Assembly: GCA_963751395.1 (NCBI GenBank)
Contig: CAVVUC010000001.1
Coordinates: forward strand, 1,240,001-1,304,000
DNA: 64,000 bases
Origin: CAVVUC01 sp963751395
GTDB lineage: Bacteria > Verrucomicrobiota > Verrucomicrobiia > Chthoniobacterales > Chthoniobacteraceae
Direction of reading: 5' to 3'
Under the pieces are notes generated by a model. That model was not told where the DNA came from. It worked only from the letters and a program-made list of their open reading frames with translations, and did no database searches. Position numbers and translations under genes: made by a program. How positions within the stretch are numbered: the stretch's first letter is position 1; the number at the start of each line of letters is the position of its first letter. This document shows, one piece after another, positions 18,129-25,800 of the stretch.

Positions 18129-18155
18129 TCGGCCTCAACGTGGCCGGCTACAACC
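18129..18155. repeat. REP palindrome
   Basis: GGCCTCAACGTGGCCGGC followed by TACAAC, a member of the dispersed REP family; another copy follows at 18388-18415. Confidence 0.55.
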
Positions 18156-18182
18156 GCCATCCGCATTCCGCCTTCCCCCTCT

Positions 18183-18229
18183 CCGCAATCCGCAATCCGC
18201 AATCCGCAATCCGCAATCCGCAATCCGCA
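18183..18229. repeat. Heptanucleotide tract (CCGCAAT)6
   Basis: Six perfect CCGCAAT units plus a partial one. A mixed version with CCGCATT follows near 18416-18440. Located about 230 bp upstream of the candidate promoter of the giant PEP-CTERM gene. Confidence 0.85.
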
Positions 18230-18449
18230 GTTGGATTTCTTAGAAATTAGACGCAATTTCATATTGTATTTATTTCCGCACTTGCTACTATCTCCTAACT
18301 GAACGCCCCATTCAGTCCCCAAAAACCCTGGTAAAAAACCAGCCTGACCCGGCTTATGAAAACGATCACCCATCATTGCGCCCCCGCACCGGCTCAACGT
18401 GGCCGGCTACAACCGCAATCCGCATTCCGCAATCCGCATTTCTTAAAAT

Positions 18450-18493
18450 GACATGTTCATGTCGTGGACTTGAATTCCAGTTTTTTGTAACTC
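18450..18493 (+). promoter_or_regulatory. Candidate operator plus promoter, giant PEP-CTERM gene 3
   Basis: The palindrome GACATG-TT-CATGTC (18450-18463) is followed after one base by TGGACT (18465-18470, -35-like), 17 bases, and TAACTC (18488-18493, -10-like). The same spacing recurs at 29272-29315 and 34175-34218. The implied transcript start near 18500 favours translation from ATG 18605 over the upstream in-frame codon at 18497. Confidence 0.55.
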
Positions 18494-18604
18494 TTCTTGT
18501 TGCGCAACTTTCATAAGACGAAACCAGCCCCGTCAAACCTGACCGATCAGCAAGCCCAAACACTCCCAGCCCAGTTCCCAACGCAGCCCAACCTTCCGCT
18601 TACT

Positions 18605-21600
18605 ATGAAAACAAAATCCCAGCCTTCCGCCCTCCGCATTCAGTTTTCAGCTTTCAGGTCTCAGGTTTCAGGTTTCAGGTTTCCTGTCTTCCGCCTTTCC
18701 CCTCTCCGCATTCCGCATTCCGCATTCCGCATTTCCTCCCGCTCCCTCTTCGGCAACCCGCTTGCCGTCCGGCGCGGCATCGGCTGGGCGGGACGCGCCG
18801 TGGCGCTGGCGCTGGTGTTTTCGATGAGCCTGGGCGGGAACGCCTGGGCCGCTCCCATCAACTGGAACTCGGCCACCACGATTTCGGGTGACACGAACGT
18901 GCTCAACGCTGGAGCCCTTAATTACGCTTACACCTTCAGCAGCATTGCAACCGCACCGACGGTCAATAGCGTTCTCTTCACCAAAACCAACAGCACAACG
19001 ACGATTGGCACGAATGTCACGTTGAGCGGATTCACGAACAACAACGGAACCATTTACCAATCCAGTCCGTCTGCGGGGACGTGGGCTGGACTTACTACTG
19101 CCTATAAAGGGATGCTTCAAGGTGGCGATTATGGCGGCACAGGAGCTGCGACGGTCACGCTTCAAAGCCTGACCAGCGGCCACGTTTATGCCACCCAGAT
19201 TTGGGTGGATGACAGCCGAGCTACTGGTGCCTCGCGCACGGAGACCGTTACCAGCACAGGCGGCAATACGGTGACGCTTGATTATAACAGCACCGACGCC
19301 AATGGCGGGGTTGGCCAATACACGACCGGCCGTTTTGTAGCGGATGCCGCGACCCAAGTATTTACCCTCCAAGGAAACATATCCACCCAGCTCAATGCTT
19401 TCCAGGTGCGCGACGTGACCAACATCGGCAACTGGGTCGGCACCGGCGGCGCGACCTGGGATGCGGCCACCACTAACAATTTCGCCAGCAACCTTTTCAG
19501 CGCAGCGCTGACCACCACCACTTTCGCGACAGCAAAAGCGCCTCTCAGTGCCGTGACCTTCGCCGATACCTACTGGAGCAGCAGCGTTCAAACAGCCGTC
19601 ACCCAGACCAACGTCACCGTGGACGCGGCGGGTGTTTCCACTGGCACCGTCTATTTTGATAACTCGTCAGTGAATTACACGATTGGCAATGCCAGCGGTG
19701 CCATCGGCATCACCGGTGCCACGGCGATTGTCAAAAACGGCTCCGGCACGGTCACGTTGAATGGAGTGAATACCCATACCGGCGGCACCACCATCACAGC
19801 GGGCACACTCAAGACCGGCGTCAACGGTGCCTTGGGTAACGGCAACTACGCGCTCACCATCACCGGCGGCACGTTCGACCTGAATGGAGTCGCATCGCAG
19901 CAGGTCAGCGCCTTCAACGGTTCCGGCGGCACAGTCCTGAACAGCGTCAACGGTGGCACCGCGATCCTCGTCGTCGGTGGCGACCACCTAGGTGGCACCT
20001 ATTCCGGCACCATCGCCGATAACGCCGGCGGCGGAGCCACCGGCAAGGTCGCCCTGTCCAAGGTCGGCAACGGCACGCAGATTCTTTCGGGACCCAATAC
20101 CTACACCGGCAATACCACGCTCAGTTCGGGAACGATCCAAATTGGCATCGCCAGTGTCGGCTCGGTCGGTTCCATCACCTCCAGCGCCATTGGCAAAGGC
20201 ACGCTCACTTTCAACGGAGGCACACTTTCGTCCGACAGCACGACCGACCGCATCATCCTCAATGCCGTGACTTTCACCGGCAACGCTGTTCTCGGCGACG
20301 CAACCAAGACCGGCAAGCTGACCTTCGCCGCAGGGCTGGATTTGGGGGCCGCCACCCGCACGATGACCCTTAATAGCGACGTGCAATTGGACGGTGCCTT
20401 CTCGAACCCCGGGGCCAACAGCGCCGTAGTCAAGGATGGGTCTGGCACACTCACGATCAATGTCTCCAATGCCGGTGTGGATTTTGGTGCGGGAAATCCT
20501 TCCGGCTTTCAAATCAAAGCTGGCAAAGTGCTCGCCACAAACACTGCAGCCTTCGGCAGTGCCGGACAAATCGTGACGCTCAATGGTGGCACGGGGACAT
20601 CTGCGGGTAGCACGGTGGAATTCGCCACCGACAGCTCGCCGAATGCCTACGTGCTCAACCAAAACAGCGGAAACAACGGCACAGTCATCCTGAATCGCGC
20701 CACCTCGGGCACGGCGATCACCTACTCCATGGGGACTGCGGCACTTGGCTCGGGCAATATTTTCAACGTCCAGAAGGGTGGCAATGTCACCGACACGCCG
20801 ACGCTGGCACTTACCGGACTCACGCTGTCGGCTGGGTCTGCCGGTACCACGACTCTCAGTCCGACGACAGCGAACATCTCTATCACGGGCGCCGTGACTG
20901 CCTCTGGCGCCGCGAATCTCAAAACCCTGCAACTCGATGGCACAAGCACCGACAATCTCATTTCCGGAAATATTTCCGACGGCACCGCCACCCCGCTGTC
21001 GTTGACCAAGGCAAATACTGGCACATGGACCCTCTCCGGCAACAATGGCTACACCGGCGCGACCACCATCAACGCCGGGACCTTGGCGGCGGGCAGTTCC
21101 ACGGCGTTTAACAATACCAGCGCCCTGAGCATGGCGGGAAGTGGAACATTGAACCTTGGCGGATTCGACGCTTCATTCACCAGCATCAACGCGGGCGTGT
21201 CCACAAACACGATTACCACTTCGGGATTGGGCACGGCAACGGACACACTGACGATCTCGAACATGACCCCGACGAACACCAATTTTGCGGGTCTGATTTC
21301 CGACGGTGCAACGCGCAAGGTGGCGGTCGCCATCAGTTCAAACGGTCTCAATACCGGCTTGAGCAACGTGAATAACACGTTCTCCGGCGGGTTCACTTTG
21401 CTGGGGCAAACCGGAGCGAACACATACGGCGTGAAGCTCGTTCCGGTTACGGGGGCAACAGTCTCAGGTGGTGTGGTAACCAAGGGACCCTACGGAACGG
21501 GTAGTATCTATATCGGGCAGGCGGCGACGGATAAGGCCCAGTTTTATTTCACGGCCGACAGTGTGACGTTGGCGAACAACATTGTTGTGAATACAAGCGC

Positions 21601-22837
21601 TGGAACAGATGCAGGCGGAACTTTTCGCGTGGAGAGTAAAAACAACACTATCAGCGGTGCTATCCAGGCGAATCAGGCATCAGTCATGTTGTATCACAAT
21701 GGCCAATATTCCGGCGGGACAGGAGGTGCCTCTTCGATTACTCTGACTGGCCCGATCTCAACGGGAGCGCTTGCAACAGCCGGACTTACGGTTCAGGAAA
21801 GCAACTACACAAGCGCAAACGGGAGAACCCTGACAGTCATTTTGAACAACAGCAATGTCGTTCCCAGCAGTTACACTGGAGCCACCACTGTGACCGGCCA
21901 AGGTGCCACCTTGCAGATTGGCGCATCCGACCAGATCCCTAATGGTTCAGGCAAAGGCATAGTGGCAGTCAACACTTCAGCCATCCTTGACCTCAACGGC
22001 TACAGCGAAACCATCAACGGCCTGACCGGCGCGGGCACGATTGACAACGTTGCGGCAACGGGCGGTTTAACCAACACGCTGACCCTCGGCGACGGCGATG
22101 CCACCGGCAATAGCTTCACCGGCGTGATCAAAAACACAGCAGGCACGCTTTCCGTGGCAAAAATCGGCACGGGCACGCAGACGTTCGGCGGCGCGAACAC
22201 CTTCACCGGCGGGTTGTTCATCAAGAACGGCACCGTTACGGCCTCCACGGTCAACACCGCGCTCGGTGGCGCCACCGGAACTGGCACGGTCACCTTGGGC
22301 GACACCACGGGAAGCAATCCGGCCACGCTGCTGGTGGGCACCACCGGCCTGAACTACGCCAACCCGATTGTCCTGGCCACGAATCCCAGCGTCGGCACGC
22401 TGACCCTTGGGAACGCGGGAACGGCGATCTCCACCACCTTCAGCGGCGGGGTCACGGGCAACAACAGCTTCACCATCAACGAAAACGCCACCACCGGTAC
22501 GATCAGCTTTGCCACGGGCGACATCAACAATGCCGGTGCCATTACGAACATCGGCGCGGGAACTGGCTCGACCAGCATCAGCGCGAATATCGGGAGCAAC
22601 GTCACGGATGTCACACAAAACAGCAGCACCGCAGGGCTCGATTCTCTCGGGCAACAACAGCTACACCGGCAACACGGCGGTTTCCTTGGGAACACTGACC
22701 GCGACGAAGGCGGTGGCGCTCTCCGGTTACAACAGTTCCAGCAAAATCTCGGTCGCCAATCTTGCCACGCTGAAGCTCAACTACGGTGGGGCCAGCGACT
22801 GGGTCAGCGGCGAGTTGGACAGCCTGCTGACCAATAA
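18605..22837 (+). CDS. Giant PEP-CTERM beta-strand-repeat protein 3, N-terminal part (frameshifted)
   Basis: Start ATG 18605 (MKTKSQPSALRIQFSAF) lies downstream of the candidate promoter. The first ~60 residues are unusual, encoded by heptanucleotide repeats (18652-18686, 18706-18733). A signal peptide follows: RRGIGWAGRAVALALVFSMS, then LGGNAWAAP. The body carries autotransporter-associated beta-strand repeats (GTGTQILSGPNTYTGNTTL). The repeat pattern runs until about 22640, where the frame becomes nonsense (QQQLHRQHGGF) and stops at 22837. Removing one T from the TT at 22642-22643 restores GLDLSGNNSYTGNT and joins it to the frame ending at 28652, giving about 3348 residues. It may be a real frameshift or an assembly error. 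Confidence 0.8.
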   Translation: MKTKSQPSALRIQFSAFRSQVSGFRFPVFRLSPLRIPHSAFRISSRSLFGNPLAVRRGIGWAGRAVALALVFSMSLGGNAWAAPINWNSATTISGDTNVLNAGALNYAYTFSSIATAPTVNSVLFTKTNSTTTIGTNVTLSGFTNNNGTIYQSSPSAGTWAGLTTAYKGMLQGGDYGGTGAATVTLQSLTSGHVYATQIWVDDSRATGASRTETVTSTGGNTVTLDYNSTDANGGVGQYTTGRFVADAATQVFTLQGNISTQLNAFQVRDVTNIGNWVGTGGATWDAATTNNFASNLFSAALTTTTFATAKAPLSAVTFADTYWSSSVQTAVTQTNVTVDAAGVSTGTVYFDNSSVNYTIGNASGAIGITGATAIVKNGSGTVTLNGVNTHTGGTTITAGTLKTGVNGALGNGNYALTITGGTFDLNGVASQQVSAFNGSGGTVLNSVNGGTAILVVGGDHLGGTYSGTIADNAGGGATGKVALSKVGNGTQILSGPNTYTGNTTLSSGTIQIGIASVGSVGSITSSAIGKGTLTFNGGTLSSDSTTDRIILNAVTFTGNAVLGDATKTGKLTFAAGLDLGAATRTMTLNSDVQLDGAFSNPGANSAVVKDGSGTLTINVSNAGVDFGAGNPSGFQIKAGKVLATNTAAFGSAGQIVTLNGGTGTSAGSTVEFATDSSPNAYVLNQNSGNNGTVILNRATSGTAITYSMGTAALGSGNIFNVQKGGNVTDTPTLALTGLTLSAGSAGTTTLSPTTANISITGAVTASGAANLKTLQLDGTSTDNLISGNISDGTATPLSLTKANTGTWTLSGNNGYTGATTINAGTLAAGSSTAFNNTSALSMAGSGTLNLGGFDASFTSINAGVSTNTITTSGLGTATDTLTISNMTPTNTNFAGLISDGATRKVAVAISSNGLNTGLSNVNNTFSGGFTLLGQTGANTYGVKLVPVTGATVSGGVVTKGPYGTGSIYIGQAATDKAQFYFTADSVTLANNIVVNTSAGTDAGGTFRVESKNNTISGAIQANQASVMLYHNGQYSGGTGGASSITLTGPISTGALATAGLTVQESNYTSANGRTLTVILNNSNVVPSSYTGATTVTGQGATLQIGASDQIPNGSGKGIVAVNTSAILDLNGYSETINGLTGAGTIDNVAATGGLTNTLTLGDGDATGNSFTGVIKNTAGTLSVAKIGTGTQTFGGANTFTGGLFIKNGTVTASTVNTALGGATGTGTVTLGDTTGSNPATLLVGTTGLNYANPIVLATNPSVGTLTLGNAGTAISTTFSGGVTGNNSFTINENATTGTISFATGDINNAGAITNIGAGTGSTSISANIGSNVTDVTQNSSTAGLDSLGQQQLHRQHGGFLGNTDRDEGGGALRLQQFQQNLGRQSCHAEAQLRWGQRLGQRRVGQPADQ
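18652..18733. repeat. Intragenic heptanucleotide tracts TTTCAGG and CCGCATT
   Basis: 18652-18686 holds five TTTCAGG-like units (three exact) and 18706-18733 holds four exact CCGCATT units. Both lie between ATG 18605 and the signal peptide of the giant gene. Because seven is not a multiple of three, gain or loss of one unit would shift the frame. Confidence 0.8.
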
Positions 22838-25800
22838 CAGCTCCGGATTCGCCGCCGGCTCGACGCTCGCGCTGGATACCGCCAACGGCAGTGGCAGCTA
22901 TGGCACGAACATCGCGGCGACTAATTTCGGGCTGAGCAAACTCGGCAACAACGTGCTGACGCTCTCCGGCAACAACGCGTATGCCGGTGCCACCAGCATT
23001 GCCGGCACGGCGGGCGGCATCGTGGTGGGGGCCAACAACGCGCTGGGCACAGCGGCGGGCAACACTACGGTGGCAGCAGGTACTTCCCTCGGGTTTTCGG
23101 GAGGCATCAACTATTCCACGGCGGAAACCATCGTCGGATCGGGCCAGGGAAGTGCAGCGGTGGGAGCATTTACAAATACCCAGCGCGGCTTTGTGCAAAG
23201 CGTCAGCGGCAGCAACACCTTTGCCGGTGCAATCCAGATCAATGCCACGGGCGAGACGCGGATCGGCACGCAGAACGGTGCGCAACTCACGCTCTCCGGT
23301 GCCGTAACCGCAGTTTCAGGTGCAACAGTTTTGTTCCGCGCCGGCGATACCAGCGGCGACTTTGTCACCCTCTCGAACAGCGGCAATTCCTGGGATACAG
23401 ACACACAGATCTATAACGCCAACACAGGAACCGGTGCCGGGGTCAGGCTGGGAATCGATAACGCCCTTCCCAAAAATGTTAGCGTGAAAACCAGCGCCAG
23501 TGGAGGTTCGGCTGCCATGTTGGATCTTGCAGGGTACAACCAAGAATTAAATGGCCTGACAGCAAACTCCTACGCACTCAAGATCAGCAATAGCGACAAC
23601 ACCAGAACCTCGATCCTTACCCTCAACAACACGGCGAACAGAAATACCAGCTCCGGCACCGTGATTCAAGACGGCGCGGGCAAGATCCAGGTCGTCAAGA
23701 TCGGCAGTTTCGATCAGATCATCCAAACCCCCAGCACCTACACCGGCGGCACGCTGATTAAAAACGGCTCCATCACCCTCCAGAGCGGCAATGACCGCCT
23801 GGCCACCACGGGCACCGTGACTCTTGGCGACGCCACCACCACCGGCAAACTGGTGCTTAGCGAATCGACCACCGCTCGCAACCAGACCCTTGCCGGTCTT
23901 CTCACCTCCGGGCTCGGCGGCAGCGTGGTCGGTGCCACCACCTCAGCCAATTCCGTGCTCACGCTCAACATCGCCTCCACCAATTCCTTCAGCGGAACGC
24001 TCGGTGGCTCCACAGCGGCCGAGAACAGCCTGGCGCTTACGAAGACCGGCGCCGGCACGCTGACCCTTTCCGGAGCGGGGAACACCTACACCGGCACCAC
24101 CGCCATCAACGCCGGAACCTTGCAAATCGACGCGAGTGCGACCATGGGCGCAACCACCGGCGCGCTGACCATGGGCACCGGGGTGGCCGGCACGATTGGG
24201 ACCGTTGGCAACCTGACGCTCAACGAGAATGCCACCAAGGGTGCGATGACCGTGGCGCAGAATACTTCGACGACGACGGGTGCGGATGTCGCCCAGCTTT
24301 CCATCCTCAGCGGCAAGACGCTGACCGTGAGCAGCTTGACCCTCGGTGTGGCGGCATCAGCCTCGGGTGACACCAAGACGGCCCTGGCTACCGGCGCAGC
24401 CAATACAGGCGGCACACTAACCGTGAATGGTGATATGGCCGTCGGTGTGCAAGGTGTTTCCAAAATCGCAACTACGGTTCTGGATCTTTCCGGGCTCAGT
24501 AATTTCAACCTCACATCGACCGCCGGAACTCTCCGGGTGGGGTATGGTCCGCTTGCGAACGGGACCTTGACCCTGGCCAACGCCAACAACATCAATGTAG
24601 GAACGATTAGTGTGGGTGAAACAACCGGCTCGGACAACAGCGGCCAAACCAGCACCGTCAATCTCGGAGCAGGAAGCAACATCATCAATGCCACGACCAT
24701 CAACATCGGCCGCGTCAAGGCCTCTGCTGACATGAAATTTGCCGGTTCCACTGGAACAGTGAACATTGCAGGAACGAATGGCGGCGCAGCCAAAGCCAAT
24801 ATCACTATAGCGAATCACACCAACGGCACCTACGTCAACGGTGCAAGCAGCCTGCAACTCGCGGGTCATGACGCGACGGTCCAGGCGGGGGCCGTGGTTA
24901 TCGGTCAAAAGGCCGGCGGGGGGGGCGGCAATGTCACCGCTTCACTTACTTTCGACACCGGCACCTTCACTGCCGATAGCATCAGCACGGCTGTGGGTAG
25001 CGCGACAGCCTCATCCGCCATACTCACTGGCGGTTTCACGCTTGGCACAACCTCGGCATCCACCGGCACCCTCACCGTTGCCAATGACTTCGTGCTCGCC
25101 AACAACGCATCGTCATCCACTTTGAGCTCCGTTGGTTCATTCATCATCCTTGGCGGCACAGCCACGATCAACGGCAACATCACCGACACCAGCACCACCG
25201 CGACCGGCTCCAGCACCACCACGCTGACCTTGAACGGCGGCACGCTGGACATGACCAACGGCAACATCGGCGGCACGGGTGCCAGTGGCAATCGTTACAT
25301 CACCAACCTGAACTTCCAGTCCGGCACGCTCAAGAATGTCGCGCAGATCAACAACGGTGCAGGGCTGACCAAGACCACGGCGGGCACGCTGATTCTTGAT
25401 GGAGCCAACAGCTACACGGGAACGACGCTCATCAGCGATGGCGTCCTGCAAGTCAACGGTGGCAGCGCGATTTCGGACACCACCGGTCTGGTCAGCCTCA
25501 CCAATTTCGCCGGGGCCACTTTCCAGGTGGTCGCTACAGAAGCCATTGGTGCTTTGACCGGGGGTGGGACCACCGGCGGCACGGTGTCGATTGACGCCAG
25601 CCAGACTCTGACGCTCGTGAACGGCACCCAAACCTTCGGCGGCAAGATCACCGGCCTGGGTGCCCTTCGTCTCAATGCTTCCGCCGTCACCCAGACCCTG
25701 ACAGGTTACAACGACTACGCGGGGGCCACATCCATTAACTACGGCGTTCTGAACATTCAGCACGCCAATGCGCTGGGCGGCACGGCGAACGGAACGACCG

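Larger units (their letters stand above)
16636..18150. repeat. Three tandem ~0.4-0.56-kb repeat units
   Basis: Units start at about 16636, 17202 and 17709, each with CTTCGCATC(A/C)GGCTCCGG, the DNA of the transposase HUH region. Each then has a near-identical stretch GATTACACAGATAGCACGG, a 140-bp nested palindrome, and a GGCGGCGCAGCGC tail. Spacing between palindromes is 565 and 507 bp. The third unit merges into REP and heptamer sequence. Confidence 0.75.
16316..18604. other. 2.3-kb repeat-rich intergenic region
   Basis: No intact gene is seen. In order it holds REP palindromes, a RAYT remnant, three ~0.5-kb repeat units each with a 140-bp nested palindrome, heptanucleotide tracts, more REPs and a promoter-like site at 18450-18493 serving the giant gene downstream. 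Short reading frames here recur in each unit and reflect repetition rather than coding. Confidence 0.6.

Noticed and set aside
18450..18463. GACATG palindrome considered as a LexA box
   Set aside because: It lacks the inverted GTTC/GAAC spacing of known LexA sites, and the downstream genes are not SOS genes.
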